Source: Planctomycetota bacterium | GTDB lineage: Bacteria > Planctomycetota > UBA1135 > UBA2386 | Direction: 5' to 3' | Length of the DNA: 64,000 nucleotides | Assembly (NCBI GenBank): GCA_016713175.1 | Contig: JADJPQ010000001.1 | Span: forward strand, 516,001-580,000 | Part shown: positions 8,211-15,819 of the stretch, piece by piece | Position numbering within the stretch: position 1 is the stretch's first letter | Layout: each line of letters starts with the position of its first letter | The notes under the pieces: model-generated | Told to the model about the DNA's origin: nothing | Seen by the model: only the letters and a program-made list of their open reading frames with translations | Database searches by the model: none | Translations under genes and position numbers: made by a program

Positions 8211-8914
8211 CCGCGACCGCCCGCCAGGTGTTGCGCGGCAAGGAAGCCGCGGTCGAGCCGTTCTATCCGCCGTCCAGGTTGATGCGCGGCGTGCAGTTCG
8301 ACGCCGAGATGCATGCGAACCGGCTGCGCAGCGAGTCCGACGAACTGCGTGCGGCTGCCGAGCGGGAACTTGCGGCCGCCCACATCGAAGCCACGGCGAT
8401 CGTTGCCCAGGCTCGTGCCGAGGCGAAAGCGATCCGTGCCGCGGCGGCGGCGGAAGGGCAGGCCGCGGCCCGGGCCGAGGTCGCCGGGGTGCTGGCGGCG
8501 CTGGCGGCGCAGATCGGCCGGCAGCGGCAGCACTATGCCGAACGGCTGGCCGATGCCGCGTTCCTGCTGGCCAAGACCGTGCTGGCAGTGGAACTGACGC
8601 TGCAGCCGACGGCGTTGCGCCGGTTGGTTGCCGAACTGCTACGCGGTGCGCGTGACAAGCAAGTGGTCGAAATCCACGTGGCGCCGGCGGCGGTGCCGAC
8701 GGTCACCGCCGCGCGCGACGAGTTCGCCGCGTCGCTGCCGGCCTGTCAGGGGCTGCGCGTCGTCGCCGACAGCGGCCTGGCGCCCGACGCCGTGCAGGTG
8801 TGCACCGAGCGCGGTTGCTATGGCGCCAGTGTCCGCGGCGAACTGGCGCGGCTGCGGCGTGCGATGCGCGGTCGGGTGGCGGCACTGCTGGCCGCCGAGG
8901 ACGAAATGCCATGA
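8207..8914 (+). CDS. sctL: SctL stator protein (FliH/YscL family)
   Basis: The protein has 235 residues. The first 50 are polar. Residues about 50-110 form a long Ala/Glu/Arg coiled coil (ELRAAAERELAAAHIEATAI), and the C-terminal domain (about 115-225) has the alpha/beta pattern of FliH and the V/F-ATPase peripheral stalk, including LLAKTVLAVEL and RRLVAELLRGAR. SctL dimers bind the N-terminus of the SctN ATPase and connect it to SctQ. The gene lies directly before sctN with a 4-base overlap. Confidence 0.8.
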   Translation: MTATARQVLRGKEAAVEPFYPPSRLMRGVQFDAEMHANRLRSESDELRAAAERELAAAHIEATAIVAQARAEAKAIRAAAAAEGQAAARAEVAGVLAALAAQIGRQRQHYAERLADAAFLLAKTVLAVELTLQPTALRRLVAELLRGARDKQVVEIHVAPAAVPTVTAARDEFAASLPACQGLRVVADSGLAPDAVQVCTERGCYGASVRGELARLRRAMRGRVAALLAAEDEMP

Positions 8915-10212
8915 TGCAGGAACTGCAGCGCGAGCTGGCGACGTTCCGGGTCGGGGAACGTTCGGGCAGGGTCGAAGAGAGCATCGGCACGGTGTTGCGG
9001 GTCACGTTGCCCGACGCGCAGGTCGGTGAGATCTGCCGCGTGCACCGCGTCAGCGGCGAGCCGATCGACGCCGAGGTGATCGGCTTCGATCGCCGGGATG
9101 CCTTGTTGATGCCGCTGGGTGGCATGGACGGCATCGCCGCCGGCGCCGCCGTGCAGCCGACCGGAACGGTGGCTCGGGTCGTGTGCGGTGCCGCGGTCGA
9201 AGGGCGCGTGCTCGATGCGGTCGGTGCGCCGCTGGACGAGCTCGGGCCAGTGCCGGCCGAACAGTACGCACCGCTGTTCCAGGCGCCGCCGTCGCCGTTG
9301 CGTCGACAGCCGCTGCGGCAGGCGTTGCCGACCGGCATCCGTGCGATCGACGCGATGCTGACGCTGGCGGTCGGGCAACGCATCGGGCTGTTCGCCGGCG
9401 CCGGCGTCGGCAAGAGCACGCTGCTGTCGCAACTCGCCCGCCAGGTGCGCGCCGACCGTGTCGTGATCGCGCTGATCGGCGAACGCGGTCGCGAAGTGCG
9501 CGGCTTCCTCGAGGACGACCTCGATGCGGCGACCCGGGCGCGATCGACCATCGTCGTGTCGACCAGCGATCAGCCCGCCCTGCTGCGCTTGCGCGCGGCC
9601 CATGCGGCCACCGCGATCGCCGAGGCGGCGCGGGCCCGCGGCGAACACGTGTTGTTGCTGATGGACAGCCTGACGCGATTCGCGCGGGCAGTGCGGGAAG
9701 TGGCGTTGGCGGCCGGCGAACCGCCGGGACGGCAGGGTTTTCCGGCCTCCGTGTTCGCGACCCTGCCGCGGCTGCTGGAGCGAGCGGGTTCCTCGGCCGA
9801 GGGCGCGATCACCGCGATCTACACGGTGCTGGTCGCCGGCGATGACCTGGAGGAACCGGTCGCCGACGAGGCGATGAGTCTGCTGGATGGTCACATCCTG
9901 CTGTCCCGCCGGCTGGCGGACCGGCGGCAGTTCCCGGCCATCGACGTGGCCCGCAGTCGCAGTCGGTTGATGAACGCCGTGGTGACGCGCGAGCACCGTC
10001 AGGATGCCGAAGTCGCGGCGCGCGTGCTGGACCTGTATGCCGCCAACGAGGATCGCATCCGCGCCGGCGCGTTCCTGCCCGACGTCCGCGAGAAGAAGAT
10101 GCTCGAGGCCCATCCTGAGCTGCTGAAGTTCCTGTATCCGGAGGGTGGCGGTCCGGGCACCTTGCCGGAGACGCTCGCCTGGTTGCGCGCGTTCGCCGCG
10201 CGGTTGCGTTGA
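8911..10212 (+). CDS. sctN: T3SS ATPase SctN (FliI/YscN family)
   Basis: The 433-residue protein matches the family length. The Walker A motif GAGVGKST (Lys168) and Walker B VLLLMDSLTRFARA are intact. The segment IGERGREVRGFLEDDL and the C-terminal region with YAANEDRIRAGAF are diagnostic of FliI/SctN rather than of F1 beta. The N-terminal beta-barrel is present (GEICRVHRVSGEP). The enzyme hydrolyses ATP at the cytoplasmic base of the apparatus to release chaperones and unfold substrates. Two ATGs lie in tandem (8911 and 8914), overlapping the sctL stop. Confidence 0.93.
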   Translation: MMQELQRELATFRVGERSGRVEESIGTVLRVTLPDAQVGEICRVHRVSGEPIDAEVIGFDRRDALLMPLGGMDGIAAGAAVQPTGTVARVVCGAAVEGRVLDAVGAPLDELGPVPAEQYAPLFQAPPSPLRRQPLRQALPTGIRAIDAMLTLAVGQRIGLFAGAGVGKSTLLSQLARQVRADRVVIALIGERGREVRGFLEDDLDAATRARSTIVVSTSDQPALLRLRAAHAATAIAEAARARGEHVLLLMDSLTRFARAVREVALAAGEPPGRQGFPASVFATLPRLLERAGSSAEGAITAIYTVLVAGDDLEEPVADEAMSLLDGHILLSRRLADRRQFPAIDVARSRSRLMNAVVTREHRQDAEVAARVLDLYAANEDRIRAGAFLPDVREKKMLEAHPELLKFLYPEGGGPGTLPETLAWLRAFAARLR

Positions 10213-10219
10213 GGCCATC

Positions 10220-10724
10220 GTGAAGACGTTCCGGTTCTCGCTGGCGGCGGCGATGGTCAAGCGGCGCGGCGCCATGGAACGCGCCGAAGCCAGCCGGCAG
10301 CGGGCAGCAGTCGCGCTCGAACAGCAGCAACGCGGCGTGGTCGATCTGCAAGAACGGCTGCAGCTCGCCGAACTGCGCCAGCATGCCGCCAGGCTGGCGT
10401 TGGCCGAACCGACGGCCGGCGTGGTCGAAGCGATGACCGAACTGGCGCAGTACGGGCGCATGCACGCCGCGATCGCGACTGCTGCCCGGTTGCGCACCGA
10501 GCTGGAGCTGGGCGCGCCGGGAAGTCCGGCGCCGGACCGAACAGCTGCAGCTGTGCACGCAGGACGAAGCGCGCTGCAACGCCGCGGTGCGCGCGCTCGA
10601 TGCCCTGGCAGAGCAGGAGCGCCGGGCGTTCCTGCGGGCGCGCGAGCGCCGCGCCGATGCGCAGCGGCTCGACGATGCGTTGTTGCGTTGGCGACCGGGG
10701 GCAACCGGGGGATCCGATGACTGA
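10220..10724 (+). CDS. sctO: SctO/FliJ-like coiled-coil stalk protein, interrupted by a +1 frameshift
   Basis: From the GTG at 10220 the frame gives about 97 residues of charged coiled coil (KTFRFSLAAAMVKRRGAMER onward), as expected for SctO/FliJ, the central stalk of the ATPase. Beyond about 10511 that frame turns into Pro/Gly/Arg-rich noise and stops at 10720. One frame over, the coiled coil resumes (RRTEQLQLCTQDEARC, then ALDALAEQERRAFLRARERR) and ends at TGA 10722-10724, overlapping the next ATG at 10717. Removing one G from the GGG at 10510-10512 joins the halves into about 165 residues, the family's usual size. Either the gene is broken or this is a homopolymer sequencing error. Confidence 0.7.
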
Positions 10725-11445
10725 ACACGATTTCGAAGTCCGCAGTGACGAGCGCGCGGCAGCGGCCAGGCGGCAACAGCAGGCTGCGGCCAGGCAGCGT
10801 CAGGGCCTGGCCGCGCGACAACTCCAGCAGCAACCGGGGTTCTTGCAGCGGCTGGATGCTCAGCGCCCGCCGGCGGCGCCGCGGGCCGGCGGCGTGCCGG
10901 CGTGGCTGGCACGACCGAAGTCGGATCCGATCGAAGCGGAGCTGATGCGCTTGCGCGAAGGTTGCTCGCGATGGCTCAGTGACCGCGCCGAAGGCGACGG
11001 CAGCGACGCGGTGGCCGGAGGCGCGGCACACGAGCCCGCGGCAGTGCGCACCGTGGTGTCGGTGCCGTCGATCGAAGCGGCGGTCGTGGCGGCGCCGATG
11101 GCGTCGGATGCGGGCGCCGAAGGCACTGAGGCGATGCTCCCGCCGCTCGGCAACGAGCAGATCGAACGGGTCGAGGCGACGCTCGATCTCGCCGCGCGGC
11201 TCGGTCAGCCCGAACTGCTGTTGACGATTCAGCGGGGCCCGCTGGCCAACGCCCAGGTGCGGGTCGTCGTCCTGGCTCCCGGTTGCATCGGCTTGCGCTT
11301 GAGCGGATCGAACCGTCTGCGGCGATCTCTGCGCCGCGGGATCGACGCGTTGGTGCGCCAACTGGAGACCTCCGGGCTCGAAGTTCGCGATGTCGGTTGG
11401 GTGGCCGGCAGCGTCGCAACGCCGCCGGGTCCCGGGTCGTTGTGA
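10717..11445 (+). CDS. SctP-like (FliK/YscP) needle-length regulator candidate
   Basis: The 242-residue protein starts with a Gln/Arg/Ala-rich region (about 10-60), followed by a Pro/Ala-rich, probably disordered middle. The C-terminal domain (about 150-235) is globular: LLLTIQRGPLANAQVRVVV, then GLRLSGSNRLRRSL and LVRQLETSGLEVRDV. This resembles the FliK/YscP export-switch domain, in which beta strands are followed by a helix and a final strand. Its position between sctO and sctQ is where yscP sits. SctP sets needle length and signals SctU to change substrate class. The identification is moderate. Confidence 0.6.
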   Translation: MTEHDFEVRSDERAAAARRQQQAAARQRQGLAARQLQQQPGFLQRLDAQRPPAAPRAGGVPAWLARPKSDPIEAELMRLREGCSRWLSDRAEGDGSDAVAGGAAHEPAAVRTVVSVPSIEAAVVAAPMASDAGAEGTEAMLPPLGNEQIERVEATLDLAARLGQPELLLTIQRGPLANAQVRVVVLAPGCIGLRLSGSNRLRRSLRRGIDALVRQLETSGLEVRDVGWVAGSVATPPGPGSL

Positions 11446-11484
11446 GCTTGTCGGCAGGCGCGGTCGCGCCGCCGGCAAGTGCCC

Positions 11485-12534
11485 ATGACCATCCTCGAAT
11501 CTCCGGCGGGCGCCACCGCTGCCCCGTGGACGTGTCTGTTCGAACCGGCGATCGCGGCGATCGGCGATGCCGTCGTCGCGCGTTCCCTGCTGCGTGCCTG
11601 CCAGGCGTTGCGGCCACGGTTCGTCGCTGCACTCGCCGACGAAGTCGGGGTGGCGGTCGAGGCCGGGTCGATGGTGGTGGCGCCGGCGGCAGATTGGTGC
11701 TGGGGTGCCGAGTTCCGGTTCCAGGACGGCGCCATCGGCCGGGTCTGGCTCGACGTGCCGGCGGCACGGGCGTTGGTCGATGCCGTTGCGGTCGCGAGCG
11801 GTGGTTTTGCGGCACCCGGCGCGCTGACCGGCGTCGAACTCGGGCTGCTCGATTTCCTGTTGGTGCAGGTGGTGGCGGCCTGCACGCGCGGACCAGCCGT
11901 GCCTCCGGTGTCGATCCGCGCGACGCTGACGCCCGAGGCTGCCGGGCAAGCCGGCAATACCGTCAGTCTCGCGTTGCGGCTCGCGGTCGGCGCGCGGCGC
12001 GGCTGGTTGCGTCTGGACCTGCCGCGAATCGAGTGGCCGGCGTCGGTACGGTTGCCCGACCATGTCGCCGGTCCCGCGCATCTCGGTCTGACCGTCGTCT
12101 TCGGCCGCGTCGTGTTGGCCACGGCGGAACTCGCGGCCGTTGCGGCCGGTGATCTGCTGCTGTTGCCGCCGGGCGGTTATCCGTTGCCCGGCACGCGCTG
12201 CCGGTTGCTGACCGAGACGGGCTGGTATCTGGCCGATGCGGAAGTGCTGGTCGACACCCCGCGGCTGCTGCGCGTTCGCTGCGCCGCGATGCGGCCCGAT
12301 CTGCCGGAACTGCCGGTCGAAGCAGGCAAGACGACCGTGCATCTGACCATGGGGCACGCCGCGCTCGGCATTGCCACGATGCAGCGCTGGCAGGATGGGC
12401 TCGAACTCGAGTTCGCCAAGGACGACGGTGCGGCCGGTGCGACGTGGCCGGGGCCGCGGACGCTGCGCGGCGAACTGGTGCGCGTCGAGCCCGAGGTCGC
12501 GTTGCGCATCCTGGCAGTGGAGGCGGGCCAATGA
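11485..12534 (+). CDS. sctQ: SctQ C-ring/sorting-platform protein (SpoA domain)
   Basis: The protein has about 349 residues. The C-terminal 70 are a SpoA (FliN-type) domain: TVHLTMGHAALGIATMQRW, then DGLELEFAK, ending LRGELVRVEPEVALRI. A preceding beta-rich segment (about 190-270) is consistent with the first SpoA module. SctQ forms the cytoplasmic sorting-platform pods that receive chaperone-substrate complexes. I start at ATG 11485; a GTG at 11479 is possible. The stop overlaps the FliO-like ATG (ATGA). Confidence 0.75.
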   Translation: MTILESPAGATAAPWTCLFEPAIAAIGDAVVARSLLRACQALRPRFVAALADEVGVAVEAGSMVVAPAADWCWGAEFRFQDGAIGRVWLDVPAARALVDAVAVASGGFAAPGALTGVELGLLDFLLVQVVAACTRGPAVPPVSIRATLTPEAAGQAGNTVSLALRLAVGARRGWLRLDLPRIEWPASVRLPDHVAGPAHLGLTVVFGRVVLATAELAAVAAGDLLLLPPGGYPLPGTRCRLLTETGWYLADAEVLVDTPRLLRVRCAAMRPDLPELPVEAGKTTVHLTMGHAALGIATMQRWQDGLELEFAKDDGAAGATWPGPRTLRGELVRVEPEVALRILAVEAGQ

Positions 12535-12878
12535 CCGCCAACCCGGTCCGGACGGAACTTCGCGTCGACCCGGCGTCGGCCACGGCCGACCTGGCCACGC
12601 CGGCGCTGCGCGGCGGCGGCTTCGTGTTGGTGCTCGTCGCGCTGGCATGGTCTGGCGTGCGGTGGGTGCGCGCTCGTCGCGGTCTGTCCGCCACCCGTCG
12701 GCTGCAACTGGTCGAACGACTCGCCATCGGCCCGCAGCGGGAGATCGTCATCGTCCGCGTCGATGGACGCGAAGTGGTGCTCGGTGTCACCGGCCACGGC
12801 ATCCGGACCGTGGCGGCGGCGCCGACGCCGGCGGGCTCGCCCGCAGACTCGGATCCGGACCGCGGAGACCGATCATGA
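12531..12878 (+). CDS. FliO-like protein inside a T3SS operon
   Basis: The 115-residue protein has one membrane span at about 28-45 (GGFVLVLVALAWSGVRWV). After a basic turn comes a small beta domain: RRLQLVERLAIGPQREIVIV, then VDGREVVLGVTGHGI. This is the FliO layout and consensus (ERLALG..R.L.LV.VDGRE.LLGVT). In flagella FliO chaperones assembly of the FliP pentamer. Here it directly precedes sctR, the FliP homologue, with overlapping start and stop, in the same order as fliO-P-Q-R. Most characterised non-flagellar systems lack FliO, so its presence is notable. Confidence 0.75.
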   Translation: MTANPVRTELRVDPASATADLATPALRGGGFVLVLVALAWSGVRWVRARRGLSATRRLQLVERLAIGPQREIVIVRVDGREVVLGVTGHGIRTVAAAPTPAGSPADSDPDRGDRS

Positions 12879-13564
12879 GTGCGTTCGCGTTCCAGGATGT
12901 CGTGCCAGACGCCGGGCAACCGCAGATCCTCGTCTGGATGGGGATGCTCGCCGGCATCTCGCTGGTGCCGTTCCTGCTGGCGTTGATCACCTCCTTCGCC
13001 AAGCTGGTGATCGTCGGTGGCCTGCTGCGGCAGGCGCTCGGTCTGCAGCAGGTTCCGCCGACCACGGTGCTGACCGGCCTGGCGATGATCATGACGTTCC
13101 ACGTCATGGCGCCGGTGGTCGACCGCGCCCTGACCGCCGCGACCATCGAGGGTCGGCTCGACTACGAGCAGCTGCTGCCGGCGGCAACCGCGGCGATCAG
13201 TGGCTTCCTGACGCTGAACACCGACCCGGCCGAACGCGAACTGCTCGTCGAACTGATGGCGAGGCAGGGCCGTAGCGAGCCGCCGGCGGAATCGCTGCAG
13301 CAGGCGATCGTCCGGCTGCTGACCGAGCAGGCGCCGGCGTTCCTGCTGACCGAGCTGGCCGAGGCGTTCCTGATCGGCTTCATCCTGTTCGTGCCGTTCG
13401 TCGTCATCGACCTGGTGATCGCCAACGTGCTGTTGGCGATGGGCATGTCGATGCTGACGCCGACGACGATCTCGGTGCCGGTCAAGCTGATGGTGTTCGT
13501 GTTCGCCGATGGCTGGCGACTGTTGTTCGAGCAGCTGTTGTCGGGCTATCGGCTGCCGGCCTGA
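12875..13564 (+). CDS. sctR: T3SS export apparatus protein SctR (FliP/YscR)
   Basis: The 229-residue protein has four hydrophobic segments and the family hallmarks SLVPFLLALITSFAKLVIV near the start, LRQALGLQQVPPT, and FILFVPFVVIDLVIANVLLAMGM near the end. SctR forms a pentamer that is the core of the export gate in the inner membrane. Unlike many FliP proteins it has no long cleavable signal peptide, like YscR. It overlaps the FliO-like gene by 4 bases, and 7 bases separate it from sctS. Confidence 0.93.
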   Translation: MSAFAFQDVVPDAGQPQILVWMGMLAGISLVPFLLALITSFAKLVIVGGLLRQALGLQQVPPTTVLTGLAMIMTFHVMAPVVDRALTAATIEGRLDYEQLLPAATAAISGFLTLNTDPAERELLVELMARQGRSEPPAESLQQAIVRLLTEQAPAFLLTELAEAFLIGFILFVPFVVIDLVIANVLLAMGMSMLTPTTISVPVKLMVFVFADGWRLLFEQLLSGYRLPA

Positions 13565-13571
13565 GGACGCC

Positions 13572-13844
13572 ATGAACGGGATCGAACGTCAACTGCTGGA
13601 TCTGGTGCTGGAGGCGCTGCAACTGGCGCTGTACCTGTGTGCGCCGCCGGTGTTGGCGGCCTTGGCCGCCGGGTTGCTGATCGGCGTGCTGCAGACGGCG
13701 ACACAACTGCAGGACCAGACCCTGGCGCAGGTGCCGAAGATCGTCGCGGTCTACGCCGCGCTGGTCGCGACCGTCTACTGCAACTGTGCGGCGATCGCCA
13801 ACTTCACCGCCCGCGTGTTCGCGATGATCGGGCAGATCAGCTGA
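13572..13844 (+). CDS. sctS: T3SS export apparatus protein SctS (FliQ/YscS)
   Basis: The 90-residue protein is a hairpin of two membrane helices with the family's central QTATQLQDQTLAQVPK loop. Four copies pack around the SctR/SctT core and close the gate. The length is exactly as expected. It lies between sctR and sctT in the conserved order. Confidence 0.92.
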   Translation: MNGIERQLLDLVLEALQLALYLCAPPVLAALAAGLLIGVLQTATQLQDQTLAQVPKIVAVYAALVATVYCNCAAIANFTARVFAMIGQIS

Positions 13845-13850
13845 GGCGCC

Positions 13851-14621
13851 GTGGACCTGAACGCGTTGATCTCCGGCCTGCTGCAGTCGCCCGCGGTGCG
13901 GATGACGATCCTGCTGCTGGCGCGCCTGTTGCCCGTACTGGTGCTGTCACCGCTGTTCGGTGGTGCGGCGGTGCCAAGGCGCATCCGGCTGGTGCTCGCC
14001 ATCGCCTTCGCGGTCGTACTGCTGCCGACGGCGCTGCCGGCGCTGCCACTCGTCGAGCAGCGCGGCTTCGCCGTCTGTCTGGCCGCCGAACTGCTCCATG
14101 GTCTGGTCGCCGCAGTCGCCACGACGGCAATCATCGAAGTGGTGGGCGCCGCCGGCTTCCTGGTCGATCTGGCCCGGGATGCGACGATCGCCAACATCCT
14201 CGATCCGATCGGGCATCAGGAGCGTTCGGCCATCGGCGCGCTGTGGTCGACCTGGTTCCTGGCGGCCTTCTTCGCCGGCGATGGTCATCTGGCGGTGCTG
14301 CGAGCGTGGGCCCGAGGGCTGGCGGCGCGGCCCCCGGGCACCTCGTTCTTCGGCCCGCACGCGGTGCAGGTGTCGGCGGTGATCGACACGGTCGGTACGG
14401 CGCTGGCGGCCAGTCTGGCGGCGGCGGCGCCGCTGCTGCTCCTGGTGCTGATCGGCAAGTTCGTGCTTGCGGCGGTCGAGCGCCTGGCGAAGCCGATGCA
14501 GGCATGGACGGTGTTCGTGCCGTTCGTGGGGCTGGTCGGTGTGCTGCTGCTGTCGGCCGGGCTCGGCGAAGGCCTGTTTGCCGCGGTCACCCGGCAGGTG
14601 CTCGCGCTGGCGGGAGGCTGA
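13851..14621 (+). CDS. sctT: T3SS export apparatus protein SctT (FliR/YscT)
   Basis: The 256-residue multispanning membrane protein has FliR-like features: LLLARLLPVLVLSPLFGG near the start, EVVGAAGFLVDLARDATIAN in the middle and a long C-terminal pair of hydrophobic helices. SctT is the single subunit that completes the SctR5-T core. The start is a GTG at 13851, 6 bases after sctS; no ATG gives a plausible length. Confidence 0.88.
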   Translation: MDLNALISGLLQSPAVRMTILLLARLLPVLVLSPLFGGAAVPRRIRLVLAIAFAVVLLPTALPALPLVEQRGFAVCLAAELLHGLVAAVATTAIIEVVGAAGFLVDLARDATIANILDPIGHQERSAIGALWSTWFLAAFFAGDGHLAVLRAWARGLAARPPGTSFFGPHAVQVSAVIDTVGTALAASLAAAAPLLLLVLIGKFVLAAVERLAKPMQAWTVFVPFVGLVGVLLLSAGLGEGLFAAVTRQVLALAGG

Positions 14622-14622
14622 C

Positions 14623-15819
14623 GTGTCCGGCGAGAAGCGCCATGACGCGTCGGCGCAGAAGCTGCGCGATGCACGCAAGCAGGGCAACGTCGCGTTCTCT
14701 CGCGATCTGGTGGCGTTCTGCACGCTGGCAGTCGGTGTCGGTCTGATCGCGAGTCAGGCCGACCAGGTCGCCGGGTCGTTCACCCGGATGTGGGTCGCCG
14801 CGGTCCAGGCCATTGCCGACCCCGAAGTCGATCGCCAGGCCGCGCTGGCGGTGGCCGTCACTGCCCGTGACGAGCTGCACGGCCTGCTCGGCGGCACGCT
14901 GCTGCCGGCATGGGTGGCCGTGCTGATCGTCTGTGTGCTGCAGGTCGGCGTGCTGTTCGTGCCGGCGAAGCTGGCGCCGAAGGTCGAGAACTTCGATCCG
15001 ATCCGCCGCCTCGGGCAGCTGTTCAGCCGCCGGCAGCTGGGCTCGCTGGTGCGGGCCTTCCTGCTGACGCTGTTCGCCAGCCTGGTGCTGTACTCGCTGC
15101 TGCTGGACGACGGTGCGGCGATGCTGCGCCTCCGCACCGACGACGGGCCGGAGATGGCGCTGCCGCGGATCGCGGCGGTGGCCTGGGGTGTGTTCGGTTC
15201 GATCGTGGTGTGGACGTTGCTGCTGTGCGGCGCGCACGCGGCGCTGGACGCCTGGTCGCAGCGGCGGTCGCGGTTGCGCGACTTGCGGATGAGCGACGAG
15301 GATCGCAAGCAGGAGTACAAGAACCAGGAAGGCTCGCCCGAGGTCCGCGCCGAACGCCGGCGGGCGCATCGCGCGCTGGCGGAGGAACGGATGGTGGCGG
15401 CGGTGCCGGAGGGTGACGTGGTCGTGGTCAACCCGACGCACATCACCTGCGTGCTGCGCTTCGACCCGGCCAGGGAGCCGACGCCGCGGATCCTGGCGGT
15501 CGGCGAGGGGCATCTGGCGAAGCGGTTGAAGAAGGCGGCGCGGCAGGCCCGCCTGCCGATCGTGCGCAACGTGCCGCTGGCGCGGGCCGTGCGGCAACTG
15601 CCGTCGGACGCCCTGCTGCCGGTCGAACTGGAGAAGGCGGCGGTTGCGGTGTTCGTCTGGGCCGAGGAGTACCTGCAGCTGCGTGGGCGCACGCCGCGCT
15701 GGCGGCAGCCGGTGCGGCGCGCTGCAACGATCGGGGGTACGGACTCGTTGAACCCCCTGGACAACGACTCGGAGCCGGCGGAACCGGCCCGGTCTGACAT
15801 CGACGAGGAACCAAGATGA
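14623..15819 (+). CDS. sctU: T3SS substrate-switch protein SctU (FlhB/YscU)
   Basis: The 398-residue protein opens with the typical EKRHDASAQKLRDARKQGNV segment. It has four membrane helices within residues 25-210 and a cytoplasmic domain containing the autocleavage motif NPTH (270-273), which appears intact. Self-cleavage between Asn and Pro permits the switch from early to late substrates. The last 45 residues are an Arg/Asp/Glu-rich extension. The GTG at 14623 is the start that puts the conserved N-terminus first. The stop overlaps the ATG of the effector-like gene. Confidence 0.92.
   Translation: MSGEKRHDASAQKLRDARKQGNVAFSRDLVAFCTLAVGVGLIASQADQVAGSFTRMWVAAVQAIADPEVDRQAALAVAVTARDELHGLLGGTLLPAWVAVLIVCVLQVGVLFVPAKLAPKVENFDPIRRLGQLFSRRQLGSLVRAFLLTLFASLVLYSLLLDDGAAMLRLRTDDGPEMALPRIAAVAWGVFGSIVVWTLLLCGAHAALDAWSQRRSRLRDLRMSDEDRKQEYKNQEGSPEVRAERRRAHRALAEERMVAAVPEGDVVVVNPTHITCVLRFDPAREPTPRILAVGEGHLAKRLKKAARQARLPIVRNVPLARAVRQLPSDALLPVELEKAAVAVFVWAEEYLQLRGRTPRWRQPVRRAATIGGTDSLNPLDNDSEPAEPARSDIDEEPR

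Noticed and set aside
5353..12648. Several very long minus-strand frames opposite the T3SS operon
   Set aside because: Their translations are low-complexity Arg/Pro/His-rich sequence, while the plus strand carries recognisable families in overlapping order.
12531..15819. Interpretation of the export genes as a flagellar operon
   Set aside because: FliO-P-Q-R-FlhB order would fit flagella, but the surrounding J-K-L-N-O-P-Q order, a lipoprotein SctJ and the absence of any hook, rod or filament gene favour a T3SS.
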